A program made the position numbers and the translations under genes. The notes under the pieces were generated by a model. It did not search any database, was not told the origin of the DNA, and worked only from the letters and a program-made list of their open reading frames with translations. Shown piece after piece: positions 15,596 through 23,954 of a stretch of DNA of 64,000 bases. Positions within the stretch are counted from its first letter, which is position 1, and every line of letters starts with the position of its first letter. The stretch comes from Pseudomonas_T sp032052615 (GTDB lineage Bacteria; Pseudomonadota; Gammaproteobacteria; Pseudomonadales; Pseudomonadaceae): contig DAMBWF010000001.1 in NCBI GenBank assembly GCA_032052615.1, forward strand, positions 186,001 to 250,000, given 5' to 3'.

Positions 15596-17400
15596 GAGTC
15601 GCTGTCGGGCAGGCGCACCACTTGGCCGTTGCGGAATTCGGCCCAGGGCAGATGGCGCTCGATGCGTTGCGAGGGGCTCAGGGTAAGGCGGCCGGAAAGT
15701 CCTTCGACCGAGCTGTCCGGCAGGGCCTTGAGCTGGGTGAGGCGCGGCGCCAGGCGGTAGGCATCGACGCCCATCGCGTACAGTCGGCCAAGGCTGCCGG
15801 CGGCCTGGGGCCATTGGCCGCTCACCTGCTGGCGCAACGGGTCGTCCGCATTCAGCAGCCAGGGCGTTTCGCAGAACCGGATGCCGCTCAGATCGTTGTA
15901 CTGCGCCGGGTCGTTGAGGCCGCTGAACACATGAGACGTGGCATACACCGGCAGGTCGGCGGCGTACTGGAAGGCCAGGGTGGGCTTGATCTGCTGGGCT
16001 TGTTGAGGGGTGGCGGCGAGGAAGATGAAGTCCACGTTCTGTGGGGCGGGCGTTGCGACGGATTCGCTTGCCTGGCCTTGAGCCGTGGGAAGCGCCGGTG
16101 CGCTCTGGCGCAGGCGCAGCATATCGGAGATCTGTTGCGCCATCTGCACCGGCGGGGCGATTCGCTGGGCCGTGATCAGCGTGCCGCCGCTGGCTTGCCA
16201 GCTCTGCTGGAACGCGGCGAGCACTCGATCGCCCCATTCGCCGCTCGGTACCAGCGCCATGGCGCGCCGCAGGCCGTCGGCCCAGGCGCGCCGGGCCGCC
16301 TCACGGGCCTCGTCCTCGGCGGCGAGGCCGAACTGGAAGAGCTGGGCCGGGCCTTTCTGGCCGGCGTCGCTGTAGTTCAGCGCCAGGGTGGCGAGGGGCA
16401 GTTGCGTGCGTTCGCCGAGCTGCTTGACCAAGGGCTTTTCCAGCGGCCCGACCACCAGTTGCGCGCCGTCGGCCTGGGCCTGGCGGTAGAAATCATCTAG
16501 GGAAGTCAGACGGGAGCTGTCGTACACCTGGATGGCCGGGGGGTTCTCGCCGGCCTGCTTGGCCTGATACTGGGCCGCGAGGAATCCGTCTCGCAATGCC
16601 CGGGCCACCCCGGCGAGTTGACCTTCCTGGGGAAGCAGCAGGGCGATCTTGGTCAGGGGCTGGCTGGCCAGTTCCTTGAGTTTCACCAGTGGCTCCGGGA
16701 GCTGCACGGCGGCGGGGTGCTGGGGATTCTGGGCACGCCATGCGTCGATGGCGGCCTGCTGCTGCTCCAGGGACGAGCCGCTCTTGCTGATTCGCGCGAG
16801 CTCCAACCAGCCTTTCAGGTCGGCTTCGCCATCGGCCTGGAGTTGATCGTTGGGCAGTGCGGACACCAGCTTCCAGATCGCCGCGTGGTTGGCGCGGGCG
16901 GTGTCACCGGCAAGCAAGGGGGCGATGAATATCCGCTCGCGGGCAGCCTGCAAGGGCTGGGCATCGGCCTCGTAGGCCCGCGCACGTACCAGTTGGGTGC
17001 GGACTTGCTGTTCGACTGGCAGTTCGGCGAGCCGCTCCAGGCTGGGATGGCTGAGGGCCTTGAGCGCGGCCTTGGCGTCCTGGCGAGCCAGGGCCAGCTC
17101 CGCCGCCAGCGTGCTGGCGAATACCTGCTGCGCCGGCTTCAGGGTATTCAGTGGGATGGCTTGGAGGATGCTCGAGGCGCGTCCGAAATCCTGCTGCCGG
17201 TAGGCCTGGTCAGCGGCGGACAACCGCAGCAAGTTGGCCTGCTCGGGCTTGCTTGCTTCTTCGGCTTGTTGCAGCAGACGCTCGATACTGGCCTGCGGCG
17301 TGCGGGGGAGCTCGCCGAGCGTGGAAGAGGGTGAGTGGGCGCAGGCGACCAGCAGGCCGGCAAGGCTGAGGGCGAAGAACGGGCGCAGGCGGGCGATCAT
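15592..17400 (-). CDS. lpoA: Penicillin-binding protein activator LpoA
   Basis: A 602-residue lipoprotein with lipobox LLVAC (Cys at residue 20). The N-terminal part is a helical TPR-like region (about 30-250); the C-terminal part has the periplasmic-binding-protein-like fold (LPQEGQLAGVARALRDGFLAA, about 275 onward). LpoA reaches from the outer membrane to stimulate the class A synthase PBP1a. Length and two-domain order match the family. First gene of the minus-strand set lpoA-yraN-diaA-dolP, divergent from rsmI. Confidence 0.95.
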   Translation of the reverse strand: MIARLRPFFALSLAGLLVACAHSPSSTLGELPRTPQASIERLLQQAEEASKPEQANLLRLSAADQAYRQQDFGRASSILQAIPLNTLKPAQQVFASTLAAELALARQDAKAALKALSHPSLERLAELPVEQQVRTQLVRARAYEADAQPLQAARERIFIAPLLAGDTARANHAAIWKLVSALPNDQLQADGEADLKGWLELARISKSGSSLEQQQAAIDAWRAQNPQHPAAVQLPEPLVKLKELASQPLTKIALLLPQEGQLAGVARALRDGFLAAQYQAKQAGENPPAIQVYDSSRLTSLDDFYRQAQADGAQLVVGPLEKPLVKQLGERTQLPLATLALNYSDAGQKGPAQLFQFGLAAEDEAREAARRAWADGLRRAMALVPSGEWGDRVLAAFQQSWQASGGTLITAQRIAPPVQMAQQISDMLRLRQSAPALPTAQGQASESVATPAPQNVDFIFLAATPQQAQQIKPTLAFQYAADLPVYATSHVFSGLNDPAQYNDLSGIRFCETPWLLNADDPLRQQVSGQWPQAAGSLGRLYAMGVDAYRLAPRLTQLKALPDSSVEGLSGRLTLSPSQRIERHLPWAEFRNGQVVRLPDSDS

Positions 17401-17482
17401 GTAAGCGTTCCGGTGCTGGCGAATGAACGGGGATTGTACCCAAGCCCCCGGACAGGTGCGATGCCGGGTGCTGGAAACGGGC

Positions 17483-17488
17483 TACAAT
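17483..17488 (+). promoter_or_regulatory. Possible -10 element for rsmI
   Basis: TACAAT is 28 bases upstream of the rsmI start in the 115-base divergent spacer; no good -35 hexamer is seen at 16-18 bases. Confidence 0.4.
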
Positions 17489-17515
17489 GCGCGTTTTCGC
17501 TTTCGAGGTATCGCA

Positions 17516-18388
17516 GTGGCGGACCCAACCTCTCTGGGCGCCTCGCCCGGCACGCTCTATGTCGTCGCGACGCCGATTGGCAATCTCGAGGATATCACCG
17601 CTCGCGCGTTGCGCATCCTGAGCGAGGTGGCCTTGATCGCGGCGGAAGATACCCGGCATTCATCGCGCCTATTGCAACATTTCGGCATCCGCACCCCGCT
17701 CACAGCGTGCCACGACCACAACGAGCGCGAGCAGGGCGGGCCAATCCTGGCGCGCTTGCTGGGAGGGGAAGATGTCGCGCTGGTCTCCGACGCGGGAACG
17801 CCCCTGATCTCCGATCCGGGTTTCCATCTAGTTCGACAGGTACGGGCTGCCGGCGTGAGGGTGGCGCCTGTGCCGGGCGCCTGCGCGGCGATCGCGGCGC
17901 TATCGGCGGCGGGCCTGCCTTCCGATCGTTTCATTTTTGAGGGCTTCTTGCCCGCCAAGGCGACTGCGCGTCGGGCCCGTCTCGAACATATAAAAGAAGA
18001 GCCGCGCACCCTGATGTTCTACGAGGCGCCCCATCGATTGCTGGAAACCTTGCAGGACATGCGGTCGGTCCTGGGGGAAGAGCGCCAGGTCGTTCTGGCT
18101 CGGGAGTTGACCAAGACCTTCGAAACCCTCAAAGGGGCGTCTTTGGCGGCCCTGTGCGAGTGGGTAGCCGGCGATACCAACCAGCAGCGGGGCGAATGCG
18201 TGGTGTTGGTGGCGGGCTGGCAGGCGCCCGAGGGTGACGAGGCGCTAAGCGCGCAGGCGCTGCGCGTACTCGATCTTCTGTTGGCGGAAATGCCCGTGAA
18301 ACGCGCTGCCGCGCTGGCGGCGGAGATCACCGGACTGCGCAAGAACCTGCTCTATCAGGCGGCCTTGGACCGGCAGCCAGGGAACTGA
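17516..18388 (+). CDS. rsmI: 16S rRNA (cytidine(1402)-2'-O)-methyltransferase
   Basis: A 290-residue SAM-dependent methyltransferase of the tetrapyrrole methylase fold that 2'-O-methylates C1402 in the decoding centre of 16S rRNA. Typical segments are GTLYVVATPIGNLEDIT at the N-terminus, AAEDTRHSSRLL, VSDAGTPLISDPGF and FEGFLPAK. The start is GTG 17516, seven bases after a GAGG; the longer frame upstream is non-coding in look. In this position, divergent from lpoA and ahead of rnpB and the dcw cluster, the gene is conserved in pseudomonads. rsmH, which methylates the N4 of the same nucleotide, is 2 kb downstream. Confidence 0.97.
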   Translation: MADPTSLGASPGTLYVVATPIGNLEDITARALRILSEVALIAAEDTRHSSRLLQHFGIRTPLTACHDHNEREQGGPILARLLGGEDVALVSDAGTPLISDPGFHLVRQVRAAGVRVAPVPGACAAIAALSAAGLPSDRFIFEGFLPAKATARRARLEHIKEEPRTLMFYEAPHRLLETLQDMRSVLGEERQVVLARELTKTFETLKGASLAALCEWVAGDTNQQRGECVVLVAGWQAPEGDEALSAQALRVLDLLLAEMPVKRAAALAAEITGLRKNLLYQAALDRQPGN

Positions 18389-18390
18389 GC

Positions 18391-18419
18391 TTGTCCTCGG
18401 GCCGCCGGGTCGTTACTCT
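18391..18419 (+). promoter_or_regulatory. Promoter of rnpB
   Basis: TTGTCC (18391-18396), 17-base spacer, TACTCT (18414-18419). The predicted start falls close to 18428, where the conserved RNase P RNA sequence begins. Confidence 0.8.
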
Positions 18420-18428
18420 TGGCGGCGG

Positions 18429-18784
18429 AGAGTCGGCTGGACAGTCGCCGTCGCAATTCGTTCCGAAGCGCGAGGGAGGAAAGTCCGGGCTCCATAGGGC
18501 AGAGTGCCAGGTAACGCCTGGGAGGCGCGAGCCTACGGAAAGTGCCACAGAAAATAACCGCCTAAGCGCTTCGGCGCCGGTAAGGGTGAAAAGGTGCGGT
18601 AAGAGCGCACCGCGCGGCTGGCAACAGACCGTGGCTAGGTAAACCCCACTCGGAGCAAGACCAAATAGGGATCCATTGGCGTGGCCCGCGCTGGATCCGG
18701 GTAGGTTGCTAGAGGCGTCCAGCGATGGCCGTCGTAGAGGAATGACTGTCCTCGACAGAACCCGGCTTACAGGCCGGCTCTCCC
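18429..18784 (+). ncRNA. rnpB: RNase P RNA component (type A)
   Basis: The catalytic RNA that trims tRNA 5' ends. The 5' strand AGAGTCGGCT pairs with AGGCCGGCTCT at the 3' end (helix P1). The universally conserved blocks are present: GAGGAAAGTCCGGGCTCC (P4/CR-I area) near 18473-18490, CAGGGTGCCAGGTAAC-like sequence with AGTGCCAGGTAACGCCTGG, the CACAGAAAATAACCGCC block, and CGACAGAACCCGGCTTA near the 3' end. The total of about 355 bases is normal for type A RNAs. A T-rich stretch follows and may terminate it. Confidence 0.97.
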
Positions 18785-18969
18785 CTTTCTCTTTTTGCAT
18801 CTCATCCATATCCAAACGTTCTTAAAGCTCATAAAGCACTTTAAGTAGATGCTTTAGCTTTTTGTTTTCCAAAAATTAGACGCTTCGCTCTGCCCCTTCC
18901 GTTGGTCCGAATACCTCCTTTGTTTAGCTAAATCGCCGTCCTGTAAGGACTTTTCGGGTTTTGCGCGCC
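18785..18969. other. AT-rich spacer between rnpB and the mra promoter
   Basis: A block clearly richer in A and T than the rest of the window. It holds the inverted repeat CTTAAAG (18821-18827) / CTTTAAG (18839-18845) and a small stem GTCCT-gta-AGGAC (18938-18950) followed by TTTT. No gene is visible. It may supply UP-element-like sequence or a weak terminator upstream of the dcw promoter. Confidence 0.5.
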
Positions 18970-18999
18970 TTGACGGTGGGGTGAGGCGATTTCTATAGT
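18970..18999 (+). promoter_or_regulatory. mra (dcw cluster) promoter
   Basis: TTGACG (18970-18975), 18-base spacer, TATAGT (18994-18999); start expected near 19006, directly at the first MraZ box. This is the main promoter that can be read for the division and cell wall cluster. Confidence 0.8.
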
Positions 19000-19006
19000 G
19001 TGCGGA

Positions 19007-19032
19007 AGTGGCAGAAAGTGGGACGAAGTGGA
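19007..19032 (+). promoter_or_regulatory. MraZ operator: three GTGG boxes, 10-base period
   Basis: GTGG occurs at 19008, 19018 and 19028, exactly one helical turn apart. MraZ of E. coli binds TGGGN repeats with N5 spacers at the same place upstream of mraZ, so this is the expected autorepression site. Confidence 0.82.
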
Positions 19033-19074
19033 TAATTCAGGGCAGGGATAGCTAATTATCAGGGGGCGCCAGTC

Positions 19075-19530
19075 TTGTTTCGCGGAGCTAACGCCATCAG
19101 TCTCGACGCCAAGGGACGCCTCGCGATGCCGAGTCGGTATCGTGACGAGCTCATTTCGCGTTGTGCCGGCCAGCTCATCGTCACGATCGACGCCATCGAC
19201 CCCTGCCTGAGCCTGTATCCCCTGCCCGAATGGGAGCTCATCGAAGCGAAATTGCGCGAGTTGCCGTCGCTTCGCGAGGAAACCCGTCGCCTGCAGCGTC
19301 TTCTGATCGGCAACGCGGTGGACCTCGAGCTCGATGGCAGCGGCCGGATACTCGTGCCGCCGCGTCTGCGTGAATACGCCAAGCTGGACAAGCACGCGAT
19401 GCTGGTCGGCCAACTGAACAAGTTCCAGCTATGGGATGAAACCCGCTGGAACGCCCTCGCCGAAGCGGACTTGGCGGCGATCAAAGAACCCGGCGGTTTG
19501 CCGGACGAACTGCGTGACCTGATCCTGTGA
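19075..19530 (+). CDS. mraZ: Transcriptional regulator MraZ
   Basis: A 151-residue DNA-binding protein made of two SpoVT/AbrB-like halves, with the repeated signature DAKGRLAMPSRYRDEL near the N-terminus and DGSGRILVPPRLREYA in the second half. MraZ forms rings, binds the repeats upstream of its own gene and represses the dcw cluster. The start is TTG 19075 behind AGGGGG; the protein begins MFRGANAISLDAKG as in other pseudomonads. First gene of the cluster. Confidence 0.97.
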   Translation: MFRGANAISLDAKGRLAMPSRYRDELISRCAGQLIVTIDAIDPCLSLYPLPEWELIEAKLRELPSLREETRRLQRLLIGNAVDLELDGSGRILVPPRLREYAKLDKHAMLVGQLNKFQLWDETRWNALAEADLAAIKEPGGLPDELRDLIL

Positions 19531-19532
19531 AC

Positions 19533-20474
19533 ATGACCAACGGCTTGCGCCATATCACCGTGCTGCTCAACGAGGCCGTCGACGCACTCGACGTCCAAGC
19601 CGATGGCTACTATTTGGACGGCACGTTCGGCCGCGGCGGACATAGCCGGGCGATCCTGGAACGGCTCGGGCCCGCTGGCCGCCTGCTGGGGTTCGACAAG
19701 GACCCGCAGGCGATTGCGACGGGTGAAGCGCTAGCGGCCGTGGATGGCCGCTTCGTCATTGTGCAGCGCAGCTTCGCCGAGCTAGGCGTGGAAATGGCGA
19801 GCCAGGCCCTGAATGGCCGCGTGGCCGGGGTGCTGTTGGACCTTGGCGTATCCTCGCCACAACTGGACGATCCCCAGCGGGGCTTCAGTTTCCTCAATGA
19901 CGGCCCGCTCGACATGCGCATGGACCCTTCGCGGGGCGTCAGTGCCGCGCATTGGATCGCCGAGGCCGAGGAGGCGGAGATCGCCGAGGTCTTCAAGGAA
20001 TACGGCGAGGAGCGTTTCGCCAAGCGCATGGCGCGAGCCGTGGTGCAGCGTCGCGACACGAAGCCCTTCGAGCGCACGGCTGACCTCGCCGCGGTTCTCA
20101 GCGAGGCCAATCCGGCCTGGGAAAAAGGCAAGCATCCTGCCACGCGGGCTTTCCAGGGGCTGCGGATCAAGGTCAACAACGAGCTCGACGATCTGCGCCA
20201 GGGGCTCGATGCCGCGCTGGAGTGCCTGGCCGTGGGCGGGCGTCTGGTGGTCATCAGCTTCCACTCCCTGGAGGACCGTATCGTCAAGCAGTTCATGCGT
20301 CGCCACGCCAAGGGCGAGGCCGACACACTGCCGCGCGACCTGCCGATACGCCCCGTTGCGTTCGAGCCCAGGTTGAAACTCCTCGGCAAGCCGATCTACG
20401 CCTCGGCGGAAGAAGTGAAGGCCAACCCTCGCTCCCGCAGCGCGGTGATGCGGGTCGCGGAGAAATTGAAATGA
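19533..20474 (+). CDS. rsmH: 16S rRNA (cytosine(1402)-N(4))-methyltransferase
   Basis: A 313-residue SAM-dependent enzyme (formerly MraW) that methylates N4 of C1402. The SAM-binding motif is YLDGTFGRGGHSRAIL near residue 30, followed by DKDPQAI, GVLLDLGVSSPQLD, and ISFHSLEDRIVKQF near the C-terminus. I use ATG 19533, matching the usual N-terminus (HITVLLNEAVDAL); a GTG two codons upstream overlaps the mraZ stop and is an alternative. The end overlaps ftsL by four bases (ATGA). Confidence 0.97.
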   Translation: MTNGLRHITVLLNEAVDALDVQADGYYLDGTFGRGGHSRAILERLGPAGRLLGFDKDPQAIATGEALAAVDGRFVIVQRSFAELGVEMASQALNGRVAGVLLDLGVSSPQLDDPQRGFSFLNDGPLDMRMDPSRGVSAAHWIAEAEEAEIAEVFKEYGEERFAKRMARAVVQRRDTKPFERTADLAAVLSEANPAWEKGKHPATRAFQGLRIKVNNELDDLRQGLDAALECLAVGGRLVVISFHSLEDRIVKQFMRRHAKGEADTLPRDLPIRPVAFEPRLKLLGKPIYASAEEVKANPRSRSAVMRVAEKLK

Positions 20475-20764
20475 GCGCCAACCGGGCCAAGCCCTTGCCC
20501 GCTGGCAGCCTGTTGATGCTGGTGCTGTTCATCGGCGTGCTGTTGTCCGCCATCGCCGTGTCCTACAGCGCTCATTGGAATCGCCAGTTGCTCAACACCC
20601 TCTACGGCGAAATGAACATCCGCGACAAAGCCCAGGCGGAGTGGGGCCGCCTGATCCTGGAGCAGAGCACCTGGACCGCCCACAACCGCATCGAGACCCT
20701 GGCGACCGAGCAGCTCAAGCTACGCGTTCCCGAGCCGGGCGAAGTCCGGATGGTCGCGCCATGA
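20471..20764 (+). CDS. ftsL: Cell division protein FtsL
   Basis: A 97-residue bitopic division protein: short cytoplasmic part, one membrane helix (about residues 13-32, LLMLVLFIGVLLSAIAV), and a periplasmic coiled-coil (about 35-85) that pairs with FtsB and activates FtsWI. Start ATG overlaps the rsmH stop, and its own stop overlaps the ftsI start (ATGA), showing tight coupling. Sequence is poorly conserved between genera, so the call rests on size, topology and position. Confidence 0.93.
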   Translation: MSANRAKPLPAGSLLMLVLFIGVLLSAIAVSYSAHWNRQLLNTLYGEMNIRDKAQAEWGRLILEQSTWTAHNRIETLATEQLKLRVPEPGEVRMVAP

Positions 20765-22491
20765 TGAAGCTCGAAGGCGCGCTGTATCCCTGGCGTTTTC
20801 GCCTGGTGCTGGCCTTGCTGGCTTTGATGGTGGGAGCCATTTCCTGGCGCATCGTCGACCTGCACGTGGTGGACCATACCTTCCTGCAGGGCCAGGGCGA
20901 CGCCCGCAGCATGCGCCACATCCCGATCCCGGCCCACCGGGGCCTGATCACCGACCGCAACGGCGAGCCGCTGGCGGTCAGTACGCCGGTCGTCACCCTC
21001 TGGGCCAATCCCAAGGAAATGCTCGGCTCCCGCGAGCGCTGGCCGGAGCTGGCTCGGGCCCTGGGGCAGGACCCGAAGGTCTTCGCCGAGCGCATCGACC
21101 AGAATGCCAATCGGGAATTCCTCTACCTGGTCCGCGGCCTGACTCCCGAACAGGGCCAGAGCGTGCTGCAGCACAAGGTGCCGGGGGTCTACTCCATCGA
21201 AGAGTTCCGCCGCTTCTATCCGGCGGGCGAAGTGACCGCCCACGTGGTGGGGTTCACCGACGTCGACGACCGGGGCCGCGAAGGCGTGGAGCTGGCGTTC
21301 GATCAGTGGCTGGCCGGGGTGCCGGGCAAGCGGCAGGTACTCAAGGATCGTCGCGGCCAACTGATCCGCGACGTCCAAGTCACCAAGAACGCCAAGCCGG
21401 GCAAGACCCTGGCGCTTTCCATCGACCTGCGCTTGCAATACCTGGCTCACCGCGAATTGCGTAATGCGTTGGTGGAAAACGGGGCCAAGGCCGGCAGCCT
21501 GGTGATGGTGGACGTGAAGACCGGCGAGATCCTCGCCATGGCCAACCAGCCTACCTACAACCCCAACAACCGCCGCAACCTGCAACCGGCCGCCATGCGC
21601 AACCGGGCGATGATCGATGTGTTCGAGCCGGGCTCCACCATGAAGCCTTTCTCCATGAGCGCCGCGCTGGCGAGCGGGCGTTGGAAGCCCAGCGATACCG
21701 TGGAGGTCTGGCCCGGCTCCCTGCAGATCGGCCGCTACACCATCAAGGACGTCTCGAAGAGCGAAGGCCGCATCCTCGACCTGACCGGCATTCTGATCAA
21801 TTCCAGCAACGTCGGCATGAGCAAGATCGCCTTCGATATCGGTGGCGAGTCCATCTACAACGTCATGCAGCAGGTGGGCCTGGGCCAGGATACCGGCCTC
21901 GGCTTCCCCGGCGAGCGGGTCGGCAACCTGCCCAACTACCGCGAGTGGCGCAAGGCGGAAACCGCCACCCTGTCCTATGGCTACGGTCTGTCCGTGACGG
22001 CCGTGCAGATGGCCCATGCCTACTCGGTGCTGGCCAACGGCGGGCGCAGCGTGCCGTTGACCATGACCCGCGCCGATCGCGTACCGGATGGTACCCAGGT
22101 GATCAGCGAGGACGTGGCCAAGACCATGCAGGGCATGCTCCAGCAAGTGGTCGAGGCACCTCGCGGCGTGTTCCGCGCCCAGGTCCCGGGCTATCACGTC
22201 GCCGGCAAGAGCGGAACCGCGCGCAAGGCCACGGTCGGTGCCGTCGGTTATACGGAAAACGCCTATCGCTCCTTGTTCGCCGGCTTCGGCCCCATGAGCA
22301 ATCCGCGCATCGCCATGGTGGTGGTGATCGACGAGCCGAGCAAGGCCGGCTATTTCGGCGGCCTGGTCTCGGCGCCGGTGTTCGGCAAGGTCATGGCCGG
22401 CGCGCTGCGCCTGATGAACATCGCGCCGGACAACCTCAAGCCCGAGGAGCAGGCCGTCGCGCAAACCGCCGCCAAGGGAGGGCGGCTCTGA
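20761..22491 (+). CDS. ftsI: Septal peptidoglycan transpeptidase FtsI (PBP3)
   Basis: A 576-residue class B penicillin-binding protein that crosslinks septal murein. It has an N-terminal membrane anchor (about residues 12-30), a dimerisation/pedestal domain, and a transpeptidase domain with the active-site motifs STMK (292-295), SSN (348-350) and KSGT (483-486). This is the target of aztreonam and other beta-lactams in Pseudomonas. The start overlaps ftsL by four bases and the stop overlaps murE by one base. Confidence 0.98.
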   Translation: MMKLEGALYPWRFRLVLALLALMVGAISWRIVDLHVVDHTFLQGQGDARSMRHIPIPAHRGLITDRNGEPLAVSTPVVTLWANPKEMLGSRERWPELARALGQDPKVFAERIDQNANREFLYLVRGLTPEQGQSVLQHKVPGVYSIEEFRRFYPAGEVTAHVVGFTDVDDRGREGVELAFDQWLAGVPGKRQVLKDRRGQLIRDVQVTKNAKPGKTLALSIDLRLQYLAHRELRNALVENGAKAGSLVMVDVKTGEILAMANQPTYNPNNRRNLQPAAMRNRAMIDVFEPGSTMKPFSMSAALASGRWKPSDTVEVWPGSLQIGRYTIKDVSKSEGRILDLTGILINSSNVGMSKIAFDIGGESIYNVMQQVGLGQDTGLGFPGERVGNLPNYREWRKAETATLSYGYGLSVTAVQMAHAYSVLANGGRSVPLTMTRADRVPDGTQVISEDVAKTMQGMLQQVVEAPRGVFRAQVPGYHVAGKSGTARKATVGAVGYTENAYRSLFAGFGPMSNPRIAMVVVIDEPSKAGYFGGLVSAPVFGKVMAGALRLMNIAPDNLKPEEQAVAQTAAKGGRL

Positions 22492-23954
22492 TGCCGATGC
22501 TACTCAACCAATTGTTGCCTCAGGCAGAGCGCGCGGTATTGATCCGCGAATTGACCTTGGACAGCCGTAAGGTGCGGCCGGGGGACCTGTTCCTGGCGGT
22601 CCCGGGGCTGCGCCAGGATGGCCGCGACCACATCGCGGATGCCGTGGCCCGAGGCGCGGCCGCCATAGCCTACGAGGCCGAGGGCGCGCCGGACATCCAG
22701 GCGACCGACGTGGCGCTGGTCCCTTGCAAGGGGCTAGCCCAGCAACTCTCCGCCATCGCCGGTCGCTTCTATGGCGAGCCGAGCCGAGGCCTGCGCCTGA
22801 TCGGCGTCACCGGCACCAACGGCAAGACCAGCGTGAGTCAACTCCTGGCCCAGGCATTGGACCGCCTCGGCGAGCGCTGCGGGATCGTCGGCACTCTCGG
22901 CAACGGGTTCCATGACGCCCTGGAGGGCGGGCAACACACCACGCCCGACCCATTGGCGGTCCAGGCGACCTTGGCGGGTCTGAAAAAAGCCGGCGCCCGG
23001 GCAGTGGCCATGGAAGTGTCGTCCCATGGCCTGGATCAGGGGCGCGTGGCCGCCCTGGACTTCGACGTGGCGGTGTTCACCAACCTGTCTCGCGATCACC
23101 TCGACTATCACGGCACCATGGAGGCCTATGGCGCGGCCAAGGCTCGTCTATTCGATTGGCCGGGCCTGCGCTGCCGGGTGGTAAACCTGGACGACGCCTT
23201 CGGCGCCGAGCTGGCGACCCGCCGGTCGGAGTCGCGACTGATTGGTTACAGCCTCGACGATACGCGTGCCTTCTTGCATGCCCGCGAGGCTCGCTTCGAC
23301 GACCACGGCGTTCAAGCCCGCTTGGTTACGCCTCAGGGCGAGGGCCTGCTGCGCAGCCCGCTGCTGGGGCGTTTCAACTTGAGCAACCTGCTGGCCGTGG
23401 TCGGCGCGTTATTGGGGCTGGGGTACCCCCTCGACGAAATCCTCCGCGAAATGCCCCACCTGCGGGGCCCGGTGGGCCGCATGCAGCGGCTCGGCGGCGG
23501 CGACAAACCGTTGGTGGTGGTGGACTATGCCCATACCCCCGACGCCCTGGAGCAGGTGCTGACCGCGCTGCGCCCCCACGCCCGGGGGAAACTGGTCTGC
23601 CTGTTCGGCTGTGGCGGCGACCGCGACCGTGGCAAGCGGCCGTTGATGGCAGCGGCGGCCGAGCGCCTGGCCGATCGTGTCTGGGTCACCGACGACAATC
23701 CCCGTGGCGAAGACCCGCTGCGTATCTTCGACGATATCCGCCCCGGTTTCGCCGAGGCCGGCACCGTGACCTTCGCGCCGGGCCGCGGCGACGCCATCGC
23801 CCGTGTCATCGCCGAGGCCAACATTGAGGATGTGGTGCTGCTAGCCGGCAAGGGGCACGAGGACTACCAGGAAATCCATGGCGTCCGCCACCCATTCTCC
23901 GACCTGCGACGGGCCGCCGAGGCCCTCGATACCTGGGAGCCCGCTCATGCTTGA
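22491..23954 (+). CDS. murE: UDP-N-acetylmuramoyl-L-alanyl-D-glutamate--2,6-diaminopimelate ligase
   Basis: A 487-residue Mur ligase that adds meso-diaminopimelate to UDP-MurNAc-dipeptide in the cytoplasm. The ATP loop is GTNGKT at residues 108-113; the carbamylated-Lys region and the Mur central domain follow; the motif DNPR at 402-405 is the known selector for meso-diaminopimelate rather than lysine. It starts at the ATG overlapping the ftsI stop and overlaps murF by eight bases. Confidence 0.98.
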   Translation: MPMLLNQLLPQAERAVLIRELTLDSRKVRPGDLFLAVPGLRQDGRDHIADAVARGAAAIAYEAEGAPDIQATDVALVPCKGLAQQLSAIAGRFYGEPSRGLRLIGVTGTNGKTSVSQLLAQALDRLGERCGIVGTLGNGFHDALEGGQHTTPDPLAVQATLAGLKKAGARAVAMEVSSHGLDQGRVAALDFDVAVFTNLSRDHLDYHGTMEAYGAAKARLFDWPGLRCRVVNLDDAFGAELATRRSESRLIGYSLDDTRAFLHAREARFDDHGVQARLVTPQGEGLLRSPLLGRFNLSNLLAVVGALLGLGYPLDEILREMPHLRGPVGRMQRLGGGDKPLVVVDYAHTPDALEQVLTALRPHARGKLVCLFGCGGDRDRGKRPLMAAAAERLADRVWVTDDNPRGEDPLRIFDDIRPGFAEAGTVTFAPGRGDAIARVIAEANIEDVVLLAGKGHEDYQEIHGVRHPFSDLRRAAEALDTWEPAHA

